A stretch of DNA of 64,000 bases. Source: Acidobacteriota bacterium (GTDB lineage: Bacteria; Acidobacteriota; Blastocatellia; Pyrinomonadales; Pyrinomonadaceae). Where the stretch lies: NCBI GenBank assembly GCA_016700075.1, contig CP065000.1, positions 2,418,001 to 2,482,000 on the forward strand. Direction: 5' to 3'. The position numbers were made by a program, and so were the translations under genes. The stretch's first letter is position 1, and every line of letters starts with the position of its first letter. The notes under the pieces are model-generated. The model saw only the letters and a program-made list of their open reading frames with translations. It did not search any database and had not been told where the DNA came from. Shown here piece after piece: positions 55,721-64,000 of the stretch.

Positions 55721-58657
55721 CTACTCCTGAGCGATAAAATCCACATCAGACAAATTGTCCGATAGGACGAGCAGGCGTGAGTTCGGATCGAATCGGAAAC
55801 GGCGTGAATTGACCGTGACCACGACGTTCTGCCCTGCAGATATGCCCTCGAAACGGAAGTAGCCGAAGCTGCCCGTCATCACACTGTGGCGGATGCCGTT
55901 CGCTTCTGACAAGGTGATCTGTGCGTTACGCAGTCCCGCACCGCTTTGCAGCATCACACGGCCTTCGACCGATACATTTGCCGACGTCGGTACAGCAGTA
56001 AAGCCGATGTCGAACGTATGATCGTTGCTGCCAAGGTCGCCCGTCGTCAGGCTGATCACAGGGAACACACCAGAGGGTGAGCCGGCAGGATTCGTCACGC
56101 TTATGGCATCGGAATCCGACGAATCAGTGTCGCCGAGCTGCGTATTGACGTTGACCGCGGTCAGCAGCAATCCAAAGAGCGGCTGCGCCGGAGCGTAGTT
56201 CGCCGGGTTGTCCAGGCGGATCTCATACGGATGGTTGTATTTGATGCCGCCGAGCACCTGGCCGATGTGATCGGTCAGGTCGCCGTCCGCAGTGTCGCTG
56301 AAAACGAAATAATATTCGCCGTTAGCGTCCGTGACCGCGGTTCCGACGACCGAAGATCCGTCATACAGGCGAACCGTGACGCCCGCAAGCCCAAATTCGC
56401 CGGGGTCCTGAACTCCGTTCGGATTCAGGTCGCGCCAAATGCGGTTGCCGATCTCGATCGGAGCGGGATCCGTCATCAATTCCATACTCGACCCGACGCC
56501 GCCGGCCTTGCCCATCGTGTTCGGGTCGTTGCCGGCACCGATATACAGGCGCAGAGCCTTGGAAAATCCTCCGTTCGTGTTGTTCAGCCAGCGAATGCCG
56601 CCGTCATACACCTGATTAGTTACGTTCGGGATCGCGTCGAAAACGGTTGTGATCACATCGGGCGCACCCGGCATCATCAGCACTCCGCCCGATGTGACGT
56701 CGTCGTGATTGCTGCCCTTGCCGGCGATGGTTGTCGTCGGCGAGGTATAGCTGGCCGACAACGTGTATGCATCACCGTGATAGAATTCGCCGCCGCCCGG
56801 GCCTTCTTGTGTGTTCTGCGGGCCCGTACCGTTGCCGCCGCAGCGTGCGTCATTCTCAAGCGTCCACGAACCGATGCTGCCGCACGCGCGAATGATATCA
56901 CCGCCCGTCCGCGGCTGATAGAAGTTCGTATTGCTCGGGTCGCTCGGGTTTGAAAGCGTTCCATTGCCGATCTGATCGCCGAGCCGGTCGCGGAATGCGA
57001 GGATCATGTCGCCATTGTCAAATGCGATGTCGGTAAGCATCGGCTGTGCATACGACACCCAGAACTGATTGGTCGAGGCGTTCCTGTAAACCGCTGACCA
57101 CGGACGCCAAGCCGCCATCGAACCTTCGCTGCGTGTGTTCAGGCCGCGTTTGTAATTGAGCGGCATTTGAAACAGCGGCGATGAGCCGAATGCGAGAGTG
57201 GCCGGGTTTACCGAGTAAACATAGCCGCGAAGTCGCCGAGCATCTCCTAAGTTATGGACTCCGTTGCCGTCAACATCAGTGAACGGCTCGCCCGCTTGGT
57301 AGCCTGCGGTCCCGTTGATATTCACATATGGCTCGCCGGTATCGCGAACACCGTTATTGTTAGTATCGATATAGTAATCACCGGAATTGTGTATGCCGTT
57401 GCCGTTAGAATCTGTAAAGCTGTCCACATTGGAACTCGACTGCGCCGAACAGACCATACCGGCGAAAAGCTGGCCGCGGTACATCGCCAAAGCGAACGGG
57501 CGAACGTCCGCTGCAGGGCAATTGCCCGAGGGCAGCGGCGGATTCGTCGGGAATGCCTGGCTGGATATCATCGCTCCGGTCGTCGCATTCAGAGCATAAA
57601 GCGTCCTGTTTGCAAGATTTACGACGTAGAGCGTGGACTCATCTTCTGACAGCACAAGACCGCCAAGGCTTGATTTGCCGACCGCGTCCCAGCCTGTGTT
57701 GTTGTTATCTCGCGGATAGTTCGACGTGTCATGCAGATTCGTCGCCGGGCCGGGAACGATAAAATGCCCGACCACTGTACCCGAACCTAAAGGATCGATG
57801 ATATAGATCGCGTTCGGCCCCTGCGGCCCGAAACCGACGTGTCGCTTGAAGAATGCCGAAGCATAGAGCCGCTTTGATTTCTTGGACCAAGCCAGGCCGA
57901 ATGTCGGACCGATCTGATCCGCCAGAACGCCGAGCGGTTTCGCCGCCGGCTCATCAAACAGCGAGAGCGTGGCGGAAGTAGAAGTGTCGGTGCTGCCGGC
58001 GGAATACGGGAAGCTGAGCAGCGTTACCAGATCGCCGCTGGGGCTGACCAGATTGTCGCCGGATTGGTAAACGGCCGCTGCGACCTGCGGATTGTCCTGC
58101 GAATACTCCGTCGGGTAATTGATAGCGAGGTTGACGTTCGTTGCCGGCGTAGAGACGAACTGTACCGTCGAACCCGAGTTGGTCGCCGTTCCGCCGTTCA
58201 CCGAATCGGTGCTGCGGGATGACGGCTTGAATCCTGCGGGCAGATTCGTGAACTCCACGCGATACGGCCCCGAACCTGCGTCCGTCGTCGTCAGAGTGAA
58301 CAGGCCCGCGGCGTCCGTGTTGACCACGCCGCCGGAGGTTACGTTCGCTCCGGAAGCGTTGAAGGCACGCACCTGGACATTCGCAACGCCGCGGTCGATG
58401 GCGACCGGAATGTTGCCGAAACCGTCGTTCGTGATGGTGGTCGATGTGTTATAAACGCCGTTGCCGTTAAAGTCCTGAAAAACTCGGCCGCTGATGGTGC
58501 CGGCCTCAGGCACTGGGGCCGAGATCTCATCGTCCTGCTTCGTCATACGCTGAGCGTTTGACGAGAGGTCAAATACAAAGACTGCCGCAAACATCGCGAC
58601 GCATCCGAATAGTGTGATATAGAACGCTCTTCTGCGAGCGAGGGGTGTGTTTTTCAT
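55721..58657 (-). CDS. Large surface protein with SdrD-B-like and carboxypeptidase-regulatory-like domains
   Basis: 978 residues. Signal anchor: AFYITLFGCVAMFAAVFVFD. The first domain, GTISGRVFQDFNGNGVYNTS, and a later one, IGNRIWRDLNPNGVQDPGEF followed by GLAGVTVRLYDGSSVVGTAV, are SdrD B-like repeats; SFGYFRFEGISAGQNVVVTV near the end is a CarboxypepD-reg-like domain. In between lies a beta-propeller-like region (SEDESTLYVVNLANRTLYAL). A row of Asp-x-Asn-Gly loops (about 425-480: DSNGNGIHNSGD, DTNNNGVRDTGE, DVDGNGVHNLGD) is EF-hand-like and probably binds calcium. The promoter lies at 58756-58785. It probably forms part of the cell surface or outer matrix. Confidence 0.83.
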   Translation of the reverse strand: MKNTPLARRRAFYITLFGCVAMFAAVFVFDLSSNAQRMTKQDDEISAPVPEAGTISGRVFQDFNGNGVYNTSTTITNDGFGNIPVAIDRGVANVQVRAFNASGANVTSGGVVNTDAAGLFTLTTTDAGSGPYRVEFTNLPAGFKPSSRSTDSVNGGTATNSGSTVQFVSTPATNVNLAINYPTEYSQDNPQVAAAVYQSGDNLVSPSGDLVTLLSFPYSAGSTDTSTSATLSLFDEPAAKPLGVLADQIGPTFGLAWSKKSKRLYASAFFKRHVGFGPQGPNAIYIIDPLGSGTVVGHFIVPGPATNLHDTSNYPRDNNNTGWDAVGKSSLGGLVLSEDESTLYVVNLANRTLYALNATTGAMISSQAFPTNPPLPSGNCPAADVRPFALAMYRGQLFAGMVCSAQSSSNVDSFTDSNGNGIHNSGDYYIDTNNNGVRDTGEPYVNINGTAGYQAGEPFTDVDGNGVHNLGDARRLRGYVYSVNPATLAFGSSPLFQMPLNYKRGLNTRSEGSMAAWRPWSAVYRNASTNQFWVSYAQPMLTDIAFDNGDMILAFRDRLGDQIGNGTLSNPSDPSNTNFYQPRTGGDIIRACGSIGSWTLENDARCGGNGTGPQNTQEGPGGGEFYHGDAYTLSASYTSPTTTIAGKGSNHDDVTSGGVLMMPGAPDVITTVFDAIPNVTNQVYDGGIRWLNNTNGGFSKALRLYIGAGNDPNTMGKAGGVGSSMELMTDPAPIEIGNRIWRDLNPNGVQDPGEFGLAGVTVRLYDGSSVVGTAVTDANGEYYFVFSDTADGDLTDHIGQVLGGIKYNHPYEIRLDNPANYAPAQPLFGLLLTAVNVNTQLGDTDSSDSDAISVTNPAGSPSGVFPVISLTTGDLGSNDHTFDIGFTAVPTSANVSVEGRVMLQSGAGLRNAQITLSEANGIRHSVMTGSFGYFRFEGISAGQNVVVTVNSRRFRFDPNSRLLVLSDNLSDVDFIAQE

Positions 58658-58755
58658 GACTGGATATTCTGAGGCCGCGAGAATAGTGTGCCTCTTATGC
58701 TGGAAATTGGTTGGATGAAGGGAGTCCGAGCCCTAGGACACGAGCCGTCAATGAA

Positions 58756-58785
58756 AGTTTAGTGAAGACAGCGCAGTTGTGTCAA
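58756..58785 (-). promoter_or_regulatory. Sigma-70-type promoter of the surface-protein gene
   Basis: On the minus strand TTGACA (58785-58780) is followed after 18 bp by TAAACT (58761-58756). Just upstream, AACAGT (58795-58800) and ACTGTT (58808-58813) form an inverted repeat with a 7-bp centre, a candidate regulator site. About 100 bp of leader precede the start codon at 58657. Confidence 0.5.
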
Positions 58786-58828
58786 GCTATTTTTAACAGT
58801 CATCAACACTGTTTTCACATGCTGTTAA

Positions 58829-59368
58829 CTACTTTTTCAGCCGCGAAGCATACTTCTGTCTGAATTTCGCTACTTTTGGAGCGACGACCGCGGCGCAGTA
58901 TGGTTGGTTGGAATTATTCTCAAAATATTCCTGATGATAGTCTTCCGCGGGCCAAAAACGGTCGAATGCAGTAATTTCGGTGACGATGGGATCGCTATAC
59001 AGACCTTCAGCCGCGATCTCGTCGCGGACAGTTTTCGCCGATGCGCTCTGTTGCTCGTCATGGTAAAAAATACCCGAGCGATATGATGAACCAACATCGT
59101 TGCCTTGGCGGTTCAGCGTTGTCGGGTCGTGCGTGGTAAAGAAGATTCTGAGCAGGTCTTCGTAGGAAATTATGTCGGGGTCAAAACGGATCTGTATCGC
59201 TTCGGCGTGGCCGGTGGTTTCGGAGCAGACCTGCTGGTAGGTCGGGTTTTCGGTGTGGCCGCCGGTATAGCCGGAAACGACGTCCTCGACGCCCTCAAGG
59301 GCGTCGAAGATAGCTTCGACGCACCAAAAACATCCTGCGGCCAAGGTCGCTGTCTGCAGTTCAGCCAT
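58829..59368 (-). CDS. msrA: Peptide-methionine (S)-S-oxide reductase
   Basis: 179 residues. TLAAGCFWCVEAIFDALEGV contains the MsrA catalytic Cys13 and Cys16, VVSGYTGGHTENPTYQQVCS and TTGHAEAIQIRFDPD follow, and the C-terminal region has EYFENNSNQPYCAAVVAPKV. It repairs oxidised methionine (S-epimer) using thioredoxin, in the cytoplasm. It is 4 bp from the zinc-ribbon gene upstream, with which it is cotranscribed. Confidence 0.96.
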   Translation of the reverse strand: MAELQTATLAAGCFWCVEAIFDALEGVEDVVSGYTGGHTENPTYQQVCSETTGHAEAIQIRFDPDIISYEDLLRIFFTTHDPTTLNRQGNDVGSSYRSGIFYHDEQQSASAKTVRDEIAAEGLYSDPIVTEITAFDRFWPAEDYHQEYFENNSNQPYCAAVVAPKVAKFRQKYASRLKK

Positions 59369-59372
59369 GGCG

Positions 59373-60098
59373 TCAGGCGGCCTGCGATTCGCCGGCCGGT
59401 ACGAAAAGTATCCGCGAACAGCTCTCGCAGGTCACGATCTCGGCACCTTTGCGGACGTTCATGAAAACCTGCGGCCTCAGCTTCATATAGCAGGCACTGC
59501 ACGATTCGTTCACGACCTCGGCAACGGCGACGCCGTCGCGGCTGCGCTGTACCAGGCGATCGTAAACGGCGGCTAGATTCGCGGGCAGCATGTCGAATGT
59601 GGTCTTGCGTGCGGCCGTCTGCTGGGCAAATTCGGCCTTGGCTTCAGCGAGTTCCTTGTCGAATTCGGCCATTGCAGCGGCACGTTCGCCGTCGAGGCTG
59701 TTTATCTCATCGGCGCGTTCTTCGAGTTCTTTTTCGACCGTTTCGATGGCGTCCATCGCTTCTACGGTCTCGTTCTCGTACGTGCCTATCTGCTTCTGCA
59801 GTATCTCTGTCTCGCGCATCGCCGATTCGTATTCACGCTGGTTCTGTGCGTGCTTTAGGTTGCGTTCGGCGCGTTCGAGCATCGTTTTGTGTTCGGCGAT
59901 GTTCTTCTCCAAAGTTGCCCGCGTTGCTTTCAGGTCCGAATGCCGGTTCTGCACTTCGCGTATAGAAAAGGCGTGCTCCTCAAACTTCTGTTCGATCGCT
60001 GCACGCCTTTCGTCCGCTGTATCTATTAGGTTTTTAAGCCGGCGGAGGTTTGAATCCGCCCGCTGAAGCTCTATCAATTTATCAAGTTCGTGTATCAC
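59373..60098 (-). CDS. Coiled-coil protein with C4-type zinc ribbon (CdsZ-like)
   Basis: 241 residues from GTG 60098, which has GGAGG at the proper distance; TTG 60125 is an alternative. Residues 1-180 form a long coiled coil (QRADSNLRRLKNLIDTADER, AERNLKHAQNQREYESAMRE), and the end carries a four-cysteine zinc ribbon: ESCSACYMKLRPQVF and VTCESCSRILFVP. This is the C4-type zinc-ribbon family found next to many housekeeping genes and linked to nucleic-acid handling. The role is not established. It heads the operon with msrA. Confidence 0.87.
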   Translation of the reverse strand: MIHELDKLIELQRADSNLRRLKNLIDTADERRAAIEQKFEEHAFSIREVQNRHSDLKATRATLEKNIAEHKTMLERAERNLKHAQNQREYESAMRETEILQKQIGTYENETVEAMDAIETVEKELEERADEINSLDGERAAAMAEFDKELAEAKAEFAQQTAARKTTFDMLPANLAAVYDRLVQRSRDGVAVAEVVNESCSACYMKLRPQVFMNVRKGAEIVTCESCSRILFVPAGESQAA

Positions 60099-60125
60099 TG
60101 AAACTGCCTCCAATACTTGAGCCAA

Positions 60126-60451
60126 TCAACTATAATAATGCTGCTGCGGCCGTTTAGCAAGGAATAAGGATACCGCGGCTGCGGCCCGTGCGCCGCATTG
60201 CCCTCGTCAGCCGTTTCAGGAAACCGTTTACACGCTTCATTTTCCGCTGCTCAGCCTGTATAATCCGAAAGTTTGACGGAAAGGCACGAAAAGGCAACCT
60301 GCGCTATTTAGGCAGAATCAAAAGCCTTGTTCGGTCCGACGTTGAAAAGCCCCAAATGTTGAATTATTCTTGATTCGACGCTAACAGGTCGGGGTGCAGA
60401 CGAGCCGCTACGGGGTTCGTGCGATCTCCTCAGAGGGGAATTTTCCTTTTT
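60126..60451. other. 326-bp gene-free region before bamA
   Basis: No frame with coding character on either strand. It contains TATAAT at 60260-60265 with a weak -35 region, so a promoter for bamA about 190 bp upstream of its start is possible, and a stretch rich in GAAAAGGCA words. The GAGGGGAA at about 60432 is the likely ribosome site, distant from the ATG at 60452. No repeat of the other families is present. Confidence 0.5.
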
Positions 60452-63400
60452 ATGTCTTATCTGAGAGCTTTTGGTTCCATAATTTTGGCGGTTGCGTTCC
60501 TAACGCTTCCCGCCGTCGCCTCGGCGGGCGACGAGATCCCGAAAGAGGAACCCGCTAAACCCGCTAAACCTGCAGCCGTTCAACAGGTAGTAGAGAGCGT
60601 CGATATTCAGGGCAATCGCCGTCTTCGCGACGAAGACCTTTTGTATTACATACGCACGCGTCCCGGCGATGTTTTCAGCCCCGCGGCCTTGGAACGCGAC
60701 CTTCGCGAACTGCTCTCGCTCAACTTTTTTGATAAGACAGCGACCCGCGTCCTCACCGAGGACGGCATTCAAGGCGGCGTGAACGTGATCTTCGAGGTCC
60801 GCGAACTGCCGATCATCCGCGACCTGCAGTTCAAGGGAGCAAAGGCCCTGCAGGAATCCGATATTCTCAAAGAGTTTCGCGAACGCCGCGTCGGCGTCTC
60901 GAAAGAATCGATCTACGACCCCGTAAAAGCGCGGAACGCATCGCGCGTTCTTCGCGAGCTGCTCGCGTCAAAGGGCTATCCGAACGCCACGGTGGACATC
61001 ACGGAAGAGGAAGTTTCCGCTACGTCCATCGCTCTTACGTTCGAGATCGAACAGGGGCCTCGTTCGCGCATCATCCAGATCGATTTTGAGGGCAACGAAA
61101 AGTTCAAGGACAGCGAGCTTCGCAACGCTCTCCAGCTTGTAAAGCGGACAGGACTGATCGCTCGTTTTCGCGGCCAGGACATTTTGGACCTGCGTAAGCT
61201 GCAGTACGATCTGCAGCGAAATGTGCGGTCCTACATGTGGTCAAAAGGCTATTTCCAGGCACGCATCGGCGAACCTGAGGTCGAAGGCCTCGGCCTCAAA
61301 CGCACCGGCCCGCCGATCATCGGCAATCTTCCGATACCGCTTTTGACGTCCATCGACGACACGCTCCGCATCGTCGTGCCTGTAAACGAGGGCAAGGTTT
61401 TCCGCGTCGGCGAACTCAAGGTCGAGGGCAATTCGATCTTTTCCGAACAGCAGATACTCGGGGCGATCGGGCTCAAAAAAGGCGAGATCGCGGACGGCAA
61501 ACGCCTGCAGGATGCCGTTTTCGAGGACCTCAAGAAGGTTTACGGCTCGCAGGGCTTTGTTAACTACGTCGGCGAATACGACCCCGAATTCCGCGACAAT
61601 CCCGACAATCCGAACGAAGGCATCGTCGATATCACGCTGACCATCGAGGAAGGCAAACAGTTCACGCTGCGCCGTTTGCAATTTACCGGAAACACATTTA
61701 CACGCGACCGCGTCATGCGTCGCGAGTTCCTGCTGAATGAAGGCGATATCTACAATCAGCAGTTCCTCGATATCTCTGTCGCACGTCTTAATCAGACGCA
61801 GTATTTCGACCCGATCGATAAGGATCAGGACATCGAGATCCGAACCGACGAAGAGAAAGGCGACGTCGACCTGATCGTCAAGGTCAAAGAAAAAGGCCGT
61901 CAGCAGATCTCGTTCAACGGCGGCGTTTCGGGCATCGGCGGTTCGTTCTTCGGCCTCGAATATTCGACTAACAACCTTGCCGGCCGCGGCGAGGTCATCT
62001 CGTTCAATCTCGGTGCCGGAAACCGCCAGCAGAATCTGCAGTTCACCTATCAGGAACCTTATTTCCGCGAAAGGCCCGTTTCGGTCGGCTTCTCGATATT
62101 TGCTTCGCGGTACAAATTCTTCGGCGAGGGCACGTTCCTGACCCAGAACGAGGACCTGCTGAATCAGCTTTTCGATCCGCTTGCGCAGATCCGCACGGAT
62201 GAGAGCAATCTGTTCACACAGCGGACATACGGTGCGAACGTTTTCGCCACCGCGCCGCTTTCCGAGCTTTTCTTTAAGAAGCGCAAATTCACGCAGTTCT
62301 CGCGTCTCGGCCTTTCGTACCAGTTCACCGCGACCACGATCCAGGACCCCGAGGTAAACGAATCTGCCGATCCGGCTTCGCGGATCCCTGTCATTTACCG
62401 CCAGCCGAACATCATAACCAGCCGTGTCACAGGTACCTTTGTTTATGACACGCGTCAGCCGGCGGCGAACGGCATCGACACGCTCGGCGGCAAACAGGTC
62501 TCACTTTCGCTGGGCTTTGCGGGGCTCGGCGGCGACGTCAGAACATATTCGCCTCAGCTTTCATATTCGCAGTTCATCCCGATGCGGAAAAAGAACTCGA
62601 AGAATCCTGACGTGCTTGCATTCCGCGTTTTGGCCGGTACCATTGGCACATGGTCCACGAGCAAGGCCGTACGCGATGTGAATTCGCTCTCGTTCATCGG
62701 CGGCATTCCTGTTTACGAACGCTTCTATCTCGGTAGCGAGAACGACATCAGAGGTTATAACTCGCGTGCTATCGGCCCGATCACTCCGTTCGACACCTAT
62801 GTCACGACCAGGAATGTGGTCGTCGCCACCAACGCCTTTGGAACGCCGAATACCGAAACCGGGCTCGACCAGCGTACCACTGACGAGATCAGGCCGATCG
62901 GCCTGCTGACAGGTGTCGGCGGCGACAACCCGGCCCTGTTCTCGCGAAACTATCGCTTCATCGGCGGCGACACGCAGCTGCTGGCAAACGTCGAATACCG
63001 CGTACCGATCTTCGGGCCGGCGACCATGGCTCTTTTCGCCGACGTCGGTTCGGTCTTCAATCTGAGAAAATCGGGCATTCAGCGTATCAACAGCGAATTT
63101 CTGGACGACGATAAATTCCTCGGTGCGGGCCGCGTAACGGCACTCGGACTGATAAATACGCCTGTCCTTGAAAGCAGTTTCGGCAGCCTGCTTTACTATC
63201 GCGGCCGCCTGATGACAAAGACCGACTTTGTCAACGAGTTTTGCCGCGGCAACCGTGCCGGCTGTCCGACGGCTCTTTCGCCGCAGGTTCAGCAGTTCTA
63301 TCTGCGCGGCGAGGCTCAGCAGAACTCGCTGCTTCGCATAGACGATTCCGCGTTCGCCAAGATCGGCGATTTTCGCGCCAGCGTCGGTGTTGAACTCAGA

Positions 63401-63547
63401 GTTCAGGTACCGGTCGTCAACGTGCCGTTCCGCCTGATCTATTTCTACAATCCGAACGGCAAGTTCGGTGTTCAGGAATCGCTGCCGGGCATCTTTTTGC
63501 CGGGCAAGCGCAACGGTTTCAAGTTCACGGTCGGCAGGACCTTCTGA
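60452..63547 (+). CDS. bamA: Outer membrane protein assembly factor BamA
   Basis: 1031 residues from ATG 60452, longer than the E. coli protein of about 810. Signal peptide: FGSIILAVAFLTLPAVASAG. Up to five POTRA domains follow (VVESVDIQGNRRLRDEDLLY, IRDLQFKGAKALQESDILKE, RIIQIDFEGNEKFKDSELRN, FRVGELKVEGNSIFSEQQIL, FTLRRLQFTGNTFTRDRVMR; about 45-465). A 16-strand barrel comes after, with QPAANGIDTLGGKQVSLSLG and FYLGSENDIRGYNSRAIGPI (the VRGF-type loop) and a terminal aromatic Phe after KFTVGRT. An insert of about 80 residues in the barrel (about 870-960) seems extra. It inserts beta-barrel proteins in the outer membrane, and the chaperone gene ompH follows. Confidence 0.95.
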   Translation: MSYLRAFGSIILAVAFLTLPAVASAGDEIPKEEPAKPAKPAAVQQVVESVDIQGNRRLRDEDLLYYIRTRPGDVFSPAALERDLRELLSLNFFDKTATRVLTEDGIQGGVNVIFEVRELPIIRDLQFKGAKALQESDILKEFRERRVGVSKESIYDPVKARNASRVLRELLASKGYPNATVDITEEEVSATSIALTFEIEQGPRSRIIQIDFEGNEKFKDSELRNALQLVKRTGLIARFRGQDILDLRKLQYDLQRNVRSYMWSKGYFQARIGEPEVEGLGLKRTGPPIIGNLPIPLLTSIDDTLRIVVPVNEGKVFRVGELKVEGNSIFSEQQILGAIGLKKGEIADGKRLQDAVFEDLKKVYGSQGFVNYVGEYDPEFRDNPDNPNEGIVDITLTIEEGKQFTLRRLQFTGNTFTRDRVMRREFLLNEGDIYNQQFLDISVARLNQTQYFDPIDKDQDIEIRTDEEKGDVDLIVKVKEKGRQQISFNGGVSGIGGSFFGLEYSTNNLAGRGEVISFNLGAGNRQQNLQFTYQEPYFRERPVSVGFSIFASRYKFFGEGTFLTQNEDLLNQLFDPLAQIRTDESNLFTQRTYGANVFATAPLSELFFKKRKFTQFSRLGLSYQFTATTIQDPEVNESADPASRIPVIYRQPNIITSRVTGTFVYDTRQPAANGIDTLGGKQVSLSLGFAGLGGDVRTYSPQLSYSQFIPMRKKNSKNPDVLAFRVLAGTIGTWSTSKAVRDVNSLSFIGGIPVYERFYLGSENDIRGYNSRAIGPITPFDTYVTTRNVVVATNAFGTPNTETGLDQRTTDEIRPIGLLTGVGGDNPALFSRNYRFIGGDTQLLANVEYRVPIFGPATMALFADVGSVFNLRKSGIQRINSEFLDDDKFLGAGRVTALGLINTPVLESSFGSLLYYRGRLMTKTDFVNEFCRGNRAGCPTALSPQVQQFYLRGEAQQNSLLRIDDSAFAKIGDFRASVGVELRVQVPVVNVPFRLIYFYNPNGKFGVQESLPGIFLPGKRNGFKFTVGRTF

Positions 63548-63557
63548 TGTCTGAATA

Positions 63558-63586
63558 TTGACATCGAATGGTCGTTTAGTTAGGAT
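63558..63586 (+). promoter_or_regulatory. Sigma-70-type promoter of ompH
   Basis: TTGACA (63558-63563) is followed after 17 bp by TAGGAT (63581-63586). It begins ten bases after the bamA stop, so ompH can be transcribed separately. A TTGCGTTT/AAACGCAA stem-loop then spans about 63587-63608, in the leader. Confidence 0.6.
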
Positions 63587-63701
63587 TGCGTTTTTTATTT
63601 GAAACGCAAAGCAACAAATTCAGTGGTTTTGGTCTCAAATAGACGTGAAAAAAGAACGCCGGCAATGGACACGCAACCGGCACCGGAGTACATAAACAGA
63701 A

Positions 63702-64000
63702 ATGAAAAGATTTGCTTTTTTAGTTTTTAGCCTTGTTTTTGCGGCAGTGATCGCAGTTCCCGTTTTCGGACAGGGCGCCGCCGCACCCGCACAGCAAAAG
63801 ATCGGCTGGATCAATTCGGCCGCTTGGGGTGCTGAAGAAGGCGGCATCACCAAATATATCAACGCCGCCAAGGCGCTGAACACCGAGTTCCGTCCGAAGC
63901 AGGTCGCTTTGGAAGACCTCGACAAAAAGATCAAGGCCATCGCTGAAGACCTCAGAAAAATGTCATCGAATCCGGCCGTTCCCGTTGACCAGCGTGCCGC
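63702..64000 (+). CDS. OmpH/Skp-family periplasmic chaperone, N-terminal part (cut by window edge)
   Basis: The frame is open from ATG 63702 to the window end, giving 99 residues. Signal peptide: KRFAFLVFSLVFAAVIAVPV, cleavage near FGQGA. The mature start KIGWINSAAWGAEEGGITKY matches OmpH/Skp proteins, where a strand is followed by the first long helix (EFRPKQVALEDLDKKIKAIA). Skp keeps unfolded outer membrane proteins soluble before BamA takes them. Its place after bamA is the usual one. Confidence 0.88.
   Translation, partial: MKRFAFLVFSLVFAAVIAVPVFGQGAAAPAQQKIGWINSAAWGAEEGGITKYINAAKALNTEFRPKQVALEDLDKKIKAIAEDLRKMSSNPAVPVDQRA

Noticed and set aside
63635..63940. Minus-strand frame over the ompH start
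   Set aside because: The plus strand has a signal peptide and OmpH-type start in the expected place after bamA.

Overview
The window reads as a piece of chromosome from a Gram-negative bacterium of moderately high GC. BamA (60452-63547) followed by an OmpH/Skp-type gene (63702 onward) shows an outer membrane. The large SdrD-B-like and carboxypeptidase-regulatory-like surface protein, the Pro/Thr-rich TPR protein, a DsbA-VKOR pair, paired META/DUF4377 proteins and many GC-rich intergenic palindromes suggest Acidobacteriota, perhaps Blastocatellia (Pyrinomonadaceae-like). That placement is inference from gene style; the window has no rRNA or other marker that settles it.

Layout. 1-4533 is an accessory stretch: a TacA/TacT-like toxin-antitoxin module with a clear promoter and twin palindromic operator, a thiC-like 3' remnant, AraC and VOC genes, a secreted hydrolase, a DUF6624 gene, a PepSY gene and an ICMT-like methyltransferase. 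4579-27287 is a surface-glycan locus: a Wzx-like flippase, five intact GT4 and one GT2 glycosyltransferases, several methyltransferases, a sugar epimerase, a carbamoyltransferase, a glutamine amidotransferase, a WecA-like initiating transferase fused to a FlaA1-type membrane/Rossmann module, a TPR protein and an O-antigen ligase/polymerase. Its first half (about 4579-14395) looks more AT-rich by eye and contains two broken genes and two inverted methyltransferase genes, so it appears to be the exchangeable, recently rearranged part.

27274-32045 carries a TPR protein, a hypothetical gene, an ImmA/IrrE-XRE pair with three 10-bp repeats upstream of its start, and tRNA-Thr(CGT). 32423-38205 is a two-gene AddAB-like helicase-nuclease operon in which both subunits have the four-cysteine Fe-S-type nuclease signature. 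38307-42037 holds two META/DUF4377 lipid- or periplasm-directed proteins flanking a putative caspase-like/methyltransferase fusion and a MurI-family racemase. 42338-49173 contains a Spy-like protein, dxs, DsbA-VKOR, an ECF sigma/anti-sigma pair and class I aldolase. 49231-60098 is a mix of housekeeping and envelope genes (membrane protein, two metallo-beta-lactamase-fold enzymes, GNAT, DHH phosphoesterase, UPF0016, surface protein, msrA, zinc-ribbon protein), then bamA-ompH.

The intergenic regions are rich in palindromic repeats of at least five kinds. The most notable is a roughly 145-bp inverted-repeat element present twice in opposite orientation (32301-32441 and 42129-42274); one copy supplies the stop codon of the helicase gene. 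The candidates I consider least explained are this element, the caspase-like/methyltransferase fusion (39024-40328), and the double Fe-S AddAB-like pair.
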